From positions 158,942 through 222,941 of the forward strand of contig JAQWDK010000002.1 in assembly GCA_028705495.1 (NCBI GenBank): 64,000 nucleotides of DNA, read 5' to 3'. Numbering within the stretch: position 1 is the first letter of the stretch; each line of letters opens with the position of its first letter. The notes under the pieces were generated by a model. That model did not search any database and had not been told where the DNA came from. It was given only the letters and a program-made list of their open reading frames with translations. A program made the translations under genes and the position numbers. This DNA is from Eubacteriales bacterium. Lineage in GTDB: Bacteria > Bacillota > Clostridia > Oscillospirales > CAG-382. Shown here piece after piece: positions 52,725 through 61,427 of the stretch.

Positions 52725-54068
52725 ATGTTAATTAACGACAGACTTAACGATTACCTTTCGAAAAAACCTGTCAGTTTTCATATGCCCGGACATAAAGGAC
52801 GAGAGATCGGCGGAGATTACTCCGCTGATTTTGCGTCCTTCTCTTTTATTCGGTACGATGTCACAGAAATTGATGAAACGCTCAACATTTACGATACTAC
52901 AGATTTCAACCGTAAATTATTTTCTGAAACGGCGAAGCTTTTCGGTGCAGATATGACACTTTATTCTTGCGGCGGTGCGACGCTTGCGATCCAAACCGCT
53001 CTTTTTACCGCCGCTGCCGGGAAAACAGTAATCTGCTGTAAAGACGCACATATAGCGGTCGAAAATGCCTTTGCGCTATCTTCAATAAATCCAGTTTACG
53101 CAGATAAAATTGATACCCAGCTTTTAGAAAAACACAAACCTGCAGCAGTATTTATTTGTACCGAGGATTATTACGGACGGATAAATACCACTCGCACCGT
53201 AGAAATAGCATCTATTTGCAAAAGTTATGGGATACCTCTTATTTGCGACAACTCACACGGAACTCATCTTGCCTTTCACGAAGGTGGAAAACTTCATCCG
53301 CTATCACTGGGAGCCGATATCGTTATCGATTCGGCACATAAAACCCTTCCCGTCCTTACAGGTGGTGCTTTTCTTCACCTGACCGGGCAATATGCTGAAA
53401 ATTGGCGTGAATCTATGTCATCTCTAAAGCTGTTCGCAACTACAAGCCCCTCTTATCTAATTGCAAATTCTCTGGAGAGAGCAGCACATTTTATGGATTC
53501 GGAAAGGAAAGCTCTTGAAACGCTTTTAAATCATTGTGATATGGTTAAGTTCGTTATTAGAGAAAAGGGTTGTTGCTTTTACGATGATTTAAATATTGCA
53601 ACAGACCCATATAGAATAACCGTATTAGCAAAAAACGCTTATGAAATTGATGGTGTTCTAAAAGAACATAATATTTTTTCTGAATTTTTGAATGAAAATC
53701 ACATTGTTCTAATCCCTTCTGTGATGAACAATAAAACTGATTTTGAAGCATTGATTAAGGCATTGAATAATGTAAAATTCATTCCTTTGAATGAGAAAGA
53801 TAAGATTTTACTATCGAGAAACTATAACTCGGCAGATAATACCCTGATACCTGCGTTAAGCCCAAGAGAAGCTGTTTTATCGCAAAAGAAAAATGTCTCT
53901 TTAAACGACAGCGTTGGCTTAATTGCCGCTTCTCCCGTTTATAAATACCCTCCTGCGGTTCCAATGTTGCATATAGGGGAAAGAATAAGAATCGAACACT
54001 TAAAGGTGCTTTCGGAAATTTGCGATACAGTAACGGTTGTGGATGAAAATTATCCTAAAAGAGATTGA
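52725..54068 (+). CDS. Orn/Lys/Arg decarboxylase family PLP enzyme
   Basis: The 447-residue protein belongs to fold-type I basic amino-acid decarboxylases (Bacillus SpeA/YaaO type). The N-terminal SFHMPGHKGRE (about 17-27), the T-E-D-Y-Y-G segment, and the PLP lysine in DSAHKTLPVLTGGAFLH (about 202-218) are typical. Product would be agmatine, cadaverine or putrescine; which one cannot be told. The gene begins 22 bases after spoIID-like and before serS. Confidence 0.9.
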   Translation: MLINDRLNDYLSKKPVSFHMPGHKGREIGGDYSADFASFSFIRYDVTEIDETLNIYDTTDFNRKLFSETAKLFGADMTLYSCGGATLAIQTALFTAAAGKTVICCKDAHIAVENAFALSSINPVYADKIDTQLLEKHKPAAVFICTEDYYGRINTTRTVEIASICKSYGIPLICDNSHGTHLAFHEGGKLHPLSLGADIVIDSAHKTLPVLTGGAFLHLTGQYAENWRESMSSLKLFATTSPSYLIANSLERAAHFMDSERKALETLLNHCDMVKFVIREKGCCFYDDLNIATDPYRITVLAKNAYEIDGVLKEHNIFSEFLNENHIVLIPSVMNNKTDFEALIKALNNVKFIPLNEKDKILLSRNYNSADNTLIPALSPREAVLSQKKNVSLNDSVGLIAASPVYKYPPAVPMLHIGERIRIEHLKVLSEICDTVTVVDENYPKRD

Positions 54069-54134
54069 TTTAATTGCGAGTAGGATATATAATACTATGT
54101 TAGAGGACTATATCATTAAGGATGGTTAAAATAA

Positions 54135-55424
54135 ATGCTTGATATTAAAATGCTCCGAGAAAATGCGGAGCTTGTAAAAGAAAACATTAAAGCGAAGTTC
54201 CAGGATGAGAAACTTGTGCTTGTAGACGAGGTTATTGCTTTTGACATTGAAGTGCGCGAAGCAAAATCTCGGCGCGATTATCTGCGTTCAAGACGCAACA
54301 CCATAAGCAAGGAAATCGGCGGTCTTATGTCAAAGGGCAAGCGTGAGGAAGTTGAAGCAGCAAAAGCTGAGGTCAAATCCATGGCGGACGAGCTCGCCGC
54401 TACTGAAACAAAAATAGACGCTCTTGAAGAAGAAATTCGTAAGAGAATGCTTGTTATACCAAATATAATTGACCCGTCTGTTCCGCTCGGTAGAAACGAC
54501 ACCGAAAATGTAGAACGTGAACGATTCGGCGAGCCTTTTGTTCCGGAATTTGAAATTCCTTACCATGTAGAAATAATGGAAAAGCTAAACGGAATCGACC
54601 TTGACAGCGCAAGAAAGACAAGCGGAAACGGCTTTTACTACCTTTGCGGTGATATTGCTCGTCTTCACTCTGCTATCATCTCTTATGCGCGTGACTTTAT
54701 GATCGATCGCGGATTCACCTATTATATACCGCCATTTATGATACGAAGCAATGTTGTTACAGGCGTTATGAGCTTTTCCGAGATGGAAAACATGATGTAC
54801 AAAATAGAGGGCGAAGACCTCTACCTTATCGGCACAAGCGAGCATTCAATGATCGGCAAATTTATCGACACGATAACACCGGAAGAAAAGTTCCCTCAAG
54901 CACTGACAAGCTATTCGCCTTGTTTCCGCAAAGAAGTTGGCGCACATGGTATTGAGGAGCGTGGCGTTTACAGAATACATCAATTTGAAAAGCAAGAAAT
55001 GATCGTTGTTTGTAAACCTGAGGAAAGTGCTGAATGGTTTGAAAAGCTATATCATCACACTGTTGACTTCTTCCGTAGTCTTGATATACCCGTGAGAGCT
55101 CTCGAATGTTGTTCAGGCGACCTTGCTGATCTCAAAGTCAAGAGCATTGACGTTGAAGCATGGTCTCCGCGTCAACAAAAATATTTTGAAGTCGGAAGCT
55201 GCTCGAACCTCGGTGATGCGCAGGCAAGACGCCTTGGTATCAAAATCAGAAGTGTGGACAAGAACACATATTTCGCTCACACACTGAACAACACCGTTGT
55301 CGCACCTCCCAGAATGCTTATAGCTTATCTTGAAAATAACCTAAACGAGGATGGCTCTGTAAAAATCCCCGAACCTCTCCGTATGTACATGGGTGGAAAA
55401 GCGAAAATTGAACTGCCGAATTGA
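54135..55424 (+). CDS. serS: Seryl-tRNA synthetase
   Basis: Charges tRNA-Ser. The 429-residue protein has the long N-terminal coiled-coil arm (about 30-100), then the class II core with TSEHSMIGKF (about 235-244), FRKEVGAHGIEERGVYRIHQFEKQ region of motif 2 (about 257-280 in pieces) and the C-terminal LNNTVVAPPRMLIAYLENN motif 3 (about 376-394). Length is normal. There is no T-box upstream. Ribosome site AAGGATGGTTAAAATAA. Confidence 0.97.
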   Translation: MLDIKMLRENAELVKENIKAKFQDEKLVLVDEVIAFDIEVREAKSRRDYLRSRRNTISKEIGGLMSKGKREEVEAAKAEVKSMADELAATETKIDALEEEIRKRMLVIPNIIDPSVPLGRNDTENVERERFGEPFVPEFEIPYHVEIMEKLNGIDLDSARKTSGNGFYYLCGDIARLHSAIISYARDFMIDRGFTYYIPPFMIRSNVVTGVMSFSEMENMMYKIEGEDLYLIGTSEHSMIGKFIDTITPEEKFPQALTSYSPCFRKEVGAHGIEERGVYRIHQFEKQEMIVVCKPEESAEWFEKLYHHTVDFFRSLDIPVRALECCSGDLADLKVKSIDVEAWSPRQQKYFEVGSCSNLGDAQARRLGIKIRSVDKNTYFAHTLNNTVVAPPRMLIAYLENNLNEDGSVKIPEPLRMYMGGKAKIELPN

Positions 55425-55432
55425 GGTAATAA

Positions 55433-57601
55433 ATGAATAGAAAGCTTTTAGCGTTATTTCTTTGTGCTGCTTTGCTTTTTTCAATTGTTTCTTGTGTTTC
55501 AAATGCTAATGTGTCGGACAATAATTCGGAGGTTTCCGCTATGAATGATAAGCAAGTTAACTTATCTCTTGACACCTTCTACGGTTTCAGCTTTACTGAT
55601 GCGCTGGAAATAAAAGGCGATGACGGCAAGGTGCTCACCAATGGTGAAACTGCTTCAATCCTCTGCAAAGTAAAGGATGTACCGCTAACTCATGGTGACT
55701 GGTTCGGTGGTAGTCATTCAACAAGCCTTTTCGATGAAAAAGAAGGCGCATACTATCTAAAAAACGACTTCGGATTCATCGCATCACTGGAGAAATCGTC
55801 TCTTAGCTTCAGTAAAGGTAAAGATATACCCGAAAGAGTTGAACTGTTCTACTCCGACGACGGATATAACTTCAACCTTTACGTAGGCGAGATGGAAAAC
55901 TCAGAAATAGATGGTAATGTTGTTTTCAGCATTAAATTTGATGAACCGATAAACGCAAAAGCTGTCAAATACTATATCTTTTCTGCTGTTGGCACAACTA
56001 ACAACATCGTTAGCATCGAAAATTTAGGTGTTCGCCAAAACGAGCGAGTTTTACTGTCAAAAGGATGTTCATACACCCACGACGGAACGGAAAGTGCAGC
56101 AGCTAATAATAAAGATGAAGAGAAAAAGAAGCTGACGGACGGAGTTTTCGGCAGTTATAAAGAAACAGATTCAAATTATGCGCTTTTTAAATCAACAAAG
56201 AATGATCCCTTGACAACACTTCCAGTTATCTCTTTTGATATCGACCTAAAGGATGTTTCAAATGTATCAGAAGTTCACTTGTCGTCTTATGCAGGAACTG
56301 GTGCGGGAAAAGAAATTGATTTTATCAGCGTAAAATATGAAGAAGCCAGCGGCAATTTCAAGGATTTTTGCACTGCTTTTGCTGAGAGCAAGAACGGCGG
56401 TAGTTTAACTGAAAGAGTTAGATTTTCAGCAATGCGTAACCACACCGTTCAAACTAAAAAGCTTAGAGTTCTGGTTTTCGCCAGTACTTTTATAGCGATT
56501 GACGAAATTGAGGTTTACGGTAGTGAAAAAGCTGTCACCGAACCGGAATATCAGTTCCGCCCTATTCATGAGACGAATAAGCCTGTTATTGCAGGCGGTT
56601 TTTACGGATTTTTTATAAACTACATTCAAGGTTATAACAAGCACCACTTTTTTGATGAATATAGAATCTATCTCCTGCTCAAAGGATGGCGCGAGCTTGG
56701 AATGGAGTATATTGTTGCTCCGAACAATTTGGATTATAACGCAAAACAAATCCTTATAGAGCCTACGAAAGAGCTTGCCGAAAAGGGCTATAAAAAAACA
56801 TCGGGGCAAGGTGCCACAGATGTAAACGAAGCAATTTTATCCGCTTGTGATAAGCTTGGAATGAAAGTTTTTGTATCTACTTTAATCAGCACAACCTATC
56901 CTGATATACCTGGAACCCCTGATGATAAAATTAAGTTTTACGGAGAAGTCGCAGAAGATGCTGAAATGCTTATTCCGCTGCTAAACGAAAAGTATGCATC
57001 TCATAAATCCTTTTACGGTTATTATCTAACAGATGAAACTTGTGACTATTGGATGACGGCTGACGGTGGAAAAGGCACAGACGCTTACCGTGTATTATAC
57101 GGTTCTCAGAGCAGTATAATCCGTTCCGTTAATCCAAATGCAGAAATAATGATTGCACCTGCAGCTTGGCGTTCAGATACACCAAAGAACTTTGCTTCTA
57201 ATATGAAAAAGCTCATTTCCGCTGACAGTTCAAGCGAAAAACCGATTATAACGATTGTCGCTATGCAGGACTGTTTAGGCAGAGAACCGACACTGAAAGT
57301 TCCAGATGAGGTTTATTCTAAATTTGAAGGCTATTTATCAGACCTTTCGAAAGCAGTTTCGGAAGCTGGTTCGAGATTTTTCAGCGATGCTGAGGTTTTT
57401 GATGTAGGTTACAAGGGTAAGAGGTTTAATGAAATTATTAAATCTCTCGAGCTGGAAGATGAGTATTCCGAATCAATAATTGTCTATGATCTACCGCATT
57501 ATTTTTCTGCTCAAGGTCGTGGTAGCTTTGATTCATATATGTATTTCGACTACGACTACATTACATCCAGCTATGCAAAGTATCTAAATCAAATTAACTA
57601 A
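55433..57601 (+). CDS. Lipoprotein with F5/8-type and TIM-barrel (DUF4434-like) domains
   Basis: The 722-residue protein has a signal peptide with lipobox V-S-C (Cys21), two beta-sandwich regions resembling discoidin (F5/8 type C) domains (about 40-200 and 200-360), and a C-terminal TIM barrel (about 375-720) with GGFYGFFINY, GMEYIVAPN, KVFVSTLIST and GYYLTDETCDYW, the last giving a likely catalytic Glu/Asp. It resembles DUF4434-type sugar-binding proteins. Starts 8 bases after serS but has its own ribosome site GAGGTAATAA. Substrate unknown. Confidence 0.7.
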   Translation: MNRKLLALFLCAALLFSIVSCVSNANVSDNNSEVSAMNDKQVNLSLDTFYGFSFTDALEIKGDDGKVLTNGETASILCKVKDVPLTHGDWFGGSHSTSLFDEKEGAYYLKNDFGFIASLEKSSLSFSKGKDIPERVELFYSDDGYNFNLYVGEMENSEIDGNVVFSIKFDEPINAKAVKYYIFSAVGTTNNIVSIENLGVRQNERVLLSKGCSYTHDGTESAAANNKDEEKKKLTDGVFGSYKETDSNYALFKSTKNDPLTTLPVISFDIDLKDVSNVSEVHLSSYAGTGAGKEIDFISVKYEEASGNFKDFCTAFAESKNGGSLTERVRFSAMRNHTVQTKKLRVLVFASTFIAIDEIEVYGSEKAVTEPEYQFRPIHETNKPVIAGGFYGFFINYIQGYNKHHFFDEYRIYLLLKGWRELGMEYIVAPNNLDYNAKQILIEPTKELAEKGYKKTSGQGATDVNEAILSACDKLGMKVFVSTLISTTYPDIPGTPDDKIKFYGEVAEDAEMLIPLLNEKYASHKSFYGYYLTDETCDYWMTADGGKGTDAYRVLYGSQSSIIRSVNPNAEIMIAPAAWRSDTPKNFASNMKKLISADSSSEKPIITIVAMQDCLGREPTLKVPDEVYSKFEGYLSDLSKAVSEAGSRFFSDAEVFDVGYKGKRFNEIIKSLELEDEYSESIIVYDLPHYFSAQGRGSFDSYMYFDYDYITSSYAKYLNQIN

Positions 57602-57606
57602 ATAAT

Positions 57607-57634
57607 AAAAAAGAGCCGAAATCGGCTCTTTTTT
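57607..57634. terminator. Two-way terminator
   Basis: AAAAAAGAGCCGA pairs with TCGGCTCTTTTTT around AA, between convergent genes. Confidence 0.92.
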
Positions 57635-57635
57635 A

Positions 57636-58073
57636 TTAGATTTTGACCACGCCATAAACGCACCTTGTGAATTTATCGAGTGCTTTGGTCCTGTCGTCAT
57701 AGATTGTGCTGCGTTCTTTGTAGAATTTGCTCATTAATGAGTCAGCAGCTGATTTCTCTCCGTGAACAAAAAACCCGTCAAGTATGCTCTTTTCGTAATC
57801 TGTCAACGACTTATAACCCCGGTTTATAAGCCTTAGCTCTCGTAGTATGACATTCTTTCTGAATGTCGCATCGTCGAGTTTTGCGATAATTGCAACAAGC
57901 TTTTCTTCATACTTGTTTGTTCCGCTGCCCGTTATCGGCACGGAATCTGAGATTGACCTGCACGCTGTCTTTTCGTTTTCGAGAGCGATCATTTCCTCTC
58001 GAACCGCGGTGTAAGCGTTCTCCAATGCCATCTTCCTTCTCAACAAATCCTTAGCAAAAACTGTATAATCCAT
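57636..58073 (-). CDS. Small helical protein under LexA control (ArpU/RinA-like)
   Basis: The 145-residue protein is almost entirely helical. The C-terminal half (LTDYEKSILDGFFV then SAADSLMSKFYKERSTIYDD) looks like a sigma-region-4-type HTH as in phage late regulators of the ArpU/RinA group. No phage genes are near, so it may be a domesticated regulator. A perfect LexA box lies 42 bases upstream over a consensus promoter, so it should be induced by DNA damage. Its stop is inside the terminator shared with the gene before. Ribosome site GAGAAAGGACGGTAAAGG. Family call is tentative. Confidence 0.6.
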   Translation of the reverse strand: MDYTVFAKDLLRRKMALENAYTAVREEMIALENEKTACRSISDSVPITGSGTNKYEEKLVAIIAKLDDATFRKNVILRELRLINRGYKSLTDYEKSILDGFFVHGEKSAADSLMSKFYKERSTIYDDRTKALDKFTRCVYGVVKI

Positions 58074-58114
58074 CCTTTACCGTCCTTTCTCTACTTCGAA
58101 TGGAAACGCTCAAA

Positions 58115-58128
58115 CGAACATTTGTTCG
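58115..58128 (-). promoter_or_regulatory. LexA (SOS) box
   Basis: CGAACAAATGTTCG on the minus strand matches the Gram-positive consensus CGAACRNRYGTTYG at every position. It is 8 bases after the -10 of the promoter at 58137, so bound LexA would cover the start site. Confidence 0.85.
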
Positions 58129-58136
58129 GTAAAGGT

Positions 58137-58165
58137 ATGATAACATTTTTAATCGAATTTGTCAA
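58137..58165 (-). promoter_or_regulatory. Promoter of the SOS-controlled gene
   Basis: TTGACA (58160-58165) and TATCAT (58137-58142), 17 bases apart, on the minus strand. The same -35, spacing and -10 occur before the lysine riboswitch at 61351. Confidence 0.8.
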
Positions 58166-58181
58166 TCCAATAAAACGGACA

Positions 58182-58607
58182 TTACTGTGCTAAAGTCTTA
58201 CCAAACTGGGCGCATTCTGCTTCGCCATCTGCATCTGGTGTTTCCATGAGTATAAGGCTCTCGCAAACAAGAACTGCACCATTTCTCGAACAGCTTCTTT
58301 CCCAATCTCTCATCCATTCCCCGTCACCCCAGCCGTAAGAACCGAAGAGCGCTATGGTCTTTCCCGACAGCTTCGGACGGCAACTATCAAACATCGGCTC
58401 AAACTCGCTGTCCTCTAGCTGTTCAGCCCCCATTGATGGACAGCCAAAAGCAATAACGTCAAATTCGTCCATCATATCCGCATTAAAATCCGATGCTACG
58501 AACAGTTTCGCTTCAGCTCCGGTAGAAGCAGCGCCTTCGAGCACTTTTTCTGCCATTATCTCTGTGTTACCGGTCCCGCTCCAATAAACAACAGCAACTT
58601 TTTTCAT
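58182..58607 (-). CDS. Flavodoxin
   Basis: The 141-residue protein has the FMN phosphate loop WSGTGNTEIMAEKV (about 9-22), CPSMGAEQLED and FGSYGWGDGEW (about 88-98), typical of short-chain flavodoxins. It carries electrons in place of ferredoxin. Single gene with AGAAAGG-like ribosome site GAAAGGTTTGATAAT. Confidence 0.95.
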   Translation of the reverse strand: MKKVAVVYWSGTGNTEIMAEKVLEGAASTGAEAKLFVASDFNADMMDEFDVIAFGCPSMGAEQLEDSEFEPMFDSCRPKLSGKTIALFGSYGWGDGEWMRDWERSCSRNGAVLVCESLILMETPDADGEAECAQFGKTLAQ

Positions 58608-58783
58608 ATTATCAAACCTTTCATATAATGTTGATTATTATATCTTTTCAAATAATACATCATGATATACATCAATTCAGTTAACCTCCGCTAACCTTTT
58701 AATACATAATATCACTTGATTTCTAATATGTCAATGGTTTTCCAGTGAATTCATATTATTTTTGTATGAATTAAAACATGTCA

Positions 58784-58812
58784 TTGACACTCCTTGGTTT
58801 TTAGTATATAAT
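58784..58812 (+). promoter_or_regulatory. Consensus sigma-A promoter before the zinc-ribbon membrane gene
   Basis: TTGACA (58784-58789) and TATAAT (58807-58812) with exactly 17 bases between; both hexamers match consensus fully. Transcription would start near 58819, so the following family A element forms the whole 5' leader. Confidence 0.85.
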
Positions 58813-58819
58813 GTTATAG

Positions 58820-58896
58820 ATTTGAAATATAACTTAGATTAAGTTCAACTGCGTGAATGTTTTGTGTGGCCGCTTAGCGGCAGAATGGACATTTTT
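58820..58896 (+). promoter_or_regulatory. Family A leader element before the zinc-ribbon membrane gene
   Basis: TTGAAATATAACTTAG, then AAGTTCAACTGCGTGAATG, the hairpin GCCGCTTAGCGGC (58869-58881) and AGAATGGACATTTTT followed by ATG. It shares its order and the GTTCAACT and hairpin blocks with the thrS leader. Confidence 0.65.
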
Positions 58897-59280
58897 ATGA
58901 AAAGCATAAAACCGGGTCGAGGTCCTTCAATGATGTCTGGTATAAGCAGTATTATAGTTGCCGTGGTTGGTGTTGCATGGACTATTGGCGCTGTTTCTAT
59001 GGGAGCTCCGCCGTTTATGGCGCTGTTTGGCGTTGCATTTATTGCCCTTGCTGTAATACAAGCAGTCTACAACCTGAACAACGCAACAAGAAAGAATCGT
59101 TTTTCCGCACTTGACATAACTGACAGAGACGAAGAACCCGATGAGTTCAACCTTAAATATAATCCTGAACTGCATGATGCCATAAAAGAAGAAACAGAGT
59201 CCAACTTCTGCCCTTATTGCGGAACTGCAACAGCTGAAGACTTTGAATTCTGTACTAAATGCGGCAAGAAATTGCCATAA
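58897..59280 (+). CDS. Membrane protein with C-terminal zinc ribbon
   Basis: The 127-residue protein has two hydrophobic segments (about 14-34 and 38-58) and a C-terminal zinc ribbon FCPYCGTATAEDFEFCTKCG (about 105-124) with two CxxC pairs. The charged linker between them suggests a cytoplasmic ribbon. Function unknown. The start at 58897 is 6 bases after AATGGA; upstream in-frame ATGs lie in the hairpin and ribosome-site region. Confidence 0.75.
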   Translation: MKSIKPGRGPSMMSGISSIIVAVVGVAWTIGAVSMGAPPFMALFGVAFIALAVIQAVYNLNNATRKNRFSALDITDRDEEPDEFNLKYNPELHDAIKEETESNFCPYCGTATAEDFEFCTKCGKKLP

Positions 59281-59292
59281 TAAAATATAATA

Positions 59293-59331
59293 CCCGTTGA
59301 AATGAACTGGTTCATTTCAACGGGCTTTTTT
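59293..59331. terminator. Two-way terminator before dapB end
   Basis: CCCGTTGAAATGAAC pairs with GTTCATTTCAACGGG around TG, followed by six T (59326-59331 region), between convergent genes. Confidence 0.92.
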
Positions 59332-60081
59332 CTACATTTGTTTTAGCATCGAATCCATATTGTATATTCCAGGACCGCAATTAACAAGAAACTTTGCAGC
59401 TCTTAGAGCACCTTTCGCGAAAAGGTCCCTGTCGTGAGCTTCGTGACGAAGTCTTATGCTCTCTGAGCCGTCGGATATGATAATTTCATGGTCGCCGACA
59501 ACATTTCCATAACGCAGTGAACTTATACCAATTTCGTTATCTTCCCTCTTATGCATTCCTGCTCTTCCCTTAACAATCTCAGCACCGGGTATGACTTCAA
59601 GTAGCGCGTCAGCAAGCAGTAGCGCTGTTCCGCTGGGCGAATCTAGTTTGTTCCTGTGGTGGGTTTCGACAATTTCTATGTCCGCACCTGTCATCATCGA
59701 TGCCACTCGTTTGGCAGTTTCCGCAAGGAGTGCTATTCCAAAGGACATATTAGCAGATTTAAAAATCGCGATTTTCTCACTCGCTTTTTTTATAAGTTCC
59801 ATTTCTTCGTCTGTATGTCCAGTTGTTGCTATGACAGCAGGGATGTTTCGTGTTACTGCATATTCAAGCAATGAGCTGACGGTTGAATGCCTTGTAAAAT
59901 CGATAATTACATCTGCTTCACCGTCAAAATCCGAAAGTCTTTCGTATATCGGAAAGCTCGCGTAAGCTACACTATTTATATCAACCGCTGCTGCAAGACT
60001 TGAACCATCAACCCCGTCAAGGATCATAGGTGTCAGCGTTTTACCCATGCGGCCGTTAGCACCGTTTAGTATCACTTTCAT
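59332..60081 (-). CDS. dapB: 4-hydroxy-tetrahydrodipicolinate reductase
   Basis: Reduces hydroxy-tetrahydrodipicolinate with NAD(P)H in lysine and diaminopimelate synthesis. The 249-residue protein has the cofactor motif GANGRMGKTL (about 7-16), ATTGH (about 95-99) and the catalytic ETHHRNKLDSPSGTAL (about 140-155). It follows dapA by 56 bases, with a family B-type leader between them. Both should respond to the lysine riboswitch. Confidence 0.96.
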   Translation of the reverse strand: MKVILNGANGRMGKTLTPMILDGVDGSSLAAAVDINSVAYASFPIYERLSDFDGEADVIIDFTRHSTVSSLLEYAVTRNIPAVIATTGHTDEEMELIKKASEKIAIFKSANMSFGIALLAETAKRVASMMTGADIEIVETHHRNKLDSPSGTALLLADALLEVIPGAEIVKGRAGMHKREDNEIGISSLRYGNVVGDHEIIISDGSESIRLRHEAHDRDLFAKGALRAAKFLVNCGPGIYNMDSMLKQM

Positions 60082-60137
60082 CTATATGACCATACCTTTC
60101 TTGGTTTCAGAATGAAAAGATTTATCTTTTCATCCTT
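60082..60137 (-). promoter_or_regulatory. Family B leader element between dapA and dapB
   Basis: The minus strand carries the perfect hairpin ATGAAAAGAT-AA-ATCTTTTCAT (about 60111-60134), then AAACCAAGAAAGGTATGGTCA before ATG. The hairpin resembles that at 34219 and the 3' part matches the SLH and XRE leaders. Confidence 0.55.
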
Positions 60138-61025
60138 TCAACTTATAATACCGCTCTTCTTCATCTCACCGATAAGGAGTTCATAATGTGCATCCTCAAT
60201 TTCAGTCAGTGGTGAACGCAAATAGTTTTTACAAAATCCCATCGCAGCGCAAGCAGCTTTGACTGGTATCGGATTTACCTCGCAGAAAAGCGCGTGTATG
60301 AGGGGAAGCATTTCAAGCTGAAGCTTCGCGCTTGCTTTTGTCTCACCCTTAAAATAAAGGTTGCAAATTTCTGTTGTCATTTTTGGCATTATGTTTGAAA
60401 CAACCGATATACACCCTATACCGCCAAGGGAAAGGATCGGGACAATTTGGTCGTCATTGCCGGAATAAACTTCAAGATTATCTCCGCACATTGCGATTGT
60501 GTCGGCAATTTTTGATATATCACCACTCGCTTCTTTTATTGCCGAAATATTAGGATGCTCAGAAAGTGCAAGACAGGTTTTGGGCTCAATAGAAATACCT
60601 GTCCTCGAAGGAACATTATAAAGAATCAGCGGTATTTTGCTAATATCCGCAATCTCTGAAAACATCTTTACAAGCCCTTTTTGCGTGGTTTTGTTATAGT
60701 ACGGGGTTACTACAAGCACACCGTCAGCGCCTGCATCACCTGCAAATTTTGTCAGGTCGATAGCATATGCTGTATCGTTGCTACCCGTTCCAGCAACTAT
60801 CGGAACTCTACCTGCAGACTTTTCGACTGCGAACCTGATTGCTTCGCGATGCTCTTCATCAGTAAGTGTTGACGCCTCGCCCGTTGTACCGCAGACAACA
60901 ATAGCATTGATACCTTCTTGTATCTGCCATTCGATATGTTTTTCAAATAAACCGTAATTAATTCCGTCCTCTTCAATAGGTGTTACTATTGCAGTTCCGA
61001 TACCGGTAAATATTCTCTTCTTCAT
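60138..61025 (-). CDS. dapA: 4-hydroxy-tetrahydrodipicolinate synthase
   Basis: Condenses pyruvate with aspartate semialdehyde, the first committed step to lysine and diaminopimelate. The 295-residue TIM barrel has GTTGEASTLT (about 46-55), the tyrosine in LYNVPSRTG (about 134-142) and the Schiff-base lysine in AIKEASGD (about 161-168). First gene after the lysine riboswitch and its terminator. Confidence 0.96.
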   Translation of the reverse strand: MKKRIFTGIGTAIVTPIEEDGINYGLFEKHIEWQIQEGINAIVVCGTTGEASTLTDEEHREAIRFAVEKSAGRVPIVAGTGSNDTAYAIDLTKFAGDAGADGVLVVTPYYNKTTQKGLVKMFSEIADISKIPLILYNVPSRTGISIEPKTCLALSEHPNISAIKEASGDISKIADTIAMCGDNLEVYSGNDDQIVPILSLGGIGCISVVSNIMPKMTTEICNLYFKGETKASAKLQLEMLPLIHALFCEVNPIPVKAACAAMGFCKNYLRSPLTEIEDAHYELLIGEMKKSGIIS

Positions 61026-61062
61026 AACTGTTTCAACCCTTTCTTTTGCGTTTGACGGTAAA

Positions 61063-61085
61063 CAAAAAAACCGGCATATGCCGGC
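61063..61085 (-). terminator. Attenuator terminator of the lysine riboswitch
   Basis: On the minus strand GCCGGCATATGCCGG is followed by seven T. It lies between the riboswitch and dapA, so lysine binding should favour termination here. Confidence 0.85.
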
Positions 61086-61145
61086 TATCCTAAAAGATTA
61101 AGTATAAAATTCTTTCACCGTTTTTGTTTAGTCAAGTAAAAGAGA

Positions 61146-61340
61146 TCTTTCAGATAGCACTCCGCTAAACGCGACAGTCCGACCAATCTTATTTGGTCAA
61201 ACCAGAACGACCTTGCACCTCAACCGTCTTCGGCACCCATGCCTTCCGCCTGCGCTACATGTTAGTGAAACATGCTCCCCGTTTCGGGGCAAAACGCGCG
61301 GCTACTTATCATAAAGTGCGCCTCTACCATTGATATTAAA
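61146..61340 (-). promoter_or_regulatory. Lysine riboswitch (L box)
   Basis: The minus strand shows the conserved blocks in order: GGTAGAGGCGC, AAGTAGCC, GCAGGCGGAAGGC, GGTGCCGAAGACGG, GGTTGAGG, GGACTGTCGCG and GGAGTGCTATCTG. It lies between a consensus promoter and a terminator before dapA, which fits transcriptional control by lysine. Confidence 0.93.
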
Positions 61341-61350
61341 TTGTAGTATA

Positions 61351-61379
61351 ATGATAACATACATAACAACCGCTGTCAA
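61351..61379 (-). promoter_or_regulatory. Promoter of the lysine riboswitch-dapA-dapB transcript
   Basis: TTGACA (61374-61379) and TATCAT (61351-61356) on the minus strand, 17 bases apart. Confidence 0.8.
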
Positions 61380-61404
61380 GGACAAAATTCACAAAGAAGA
61401 CTGA

Positions 61405-61427
61405 GCCTTCTCAATCCGAGAAGGCTT
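61405..61427 (-). terminator. Hairpin over the stop codon of the GHL10 lipoprotein gene
   Basis: AGCCTTCTC pairs with GAGAAGGCT on the minus strand; the loop contains the TGA stop at 61411. The T tract is poor. Confidence 0.6.

Noticed and set aside
54069..54134. A T-box before serS
   Set aside because: The gap of 66 bases is too short and has neither the T-box core nor a terminator.
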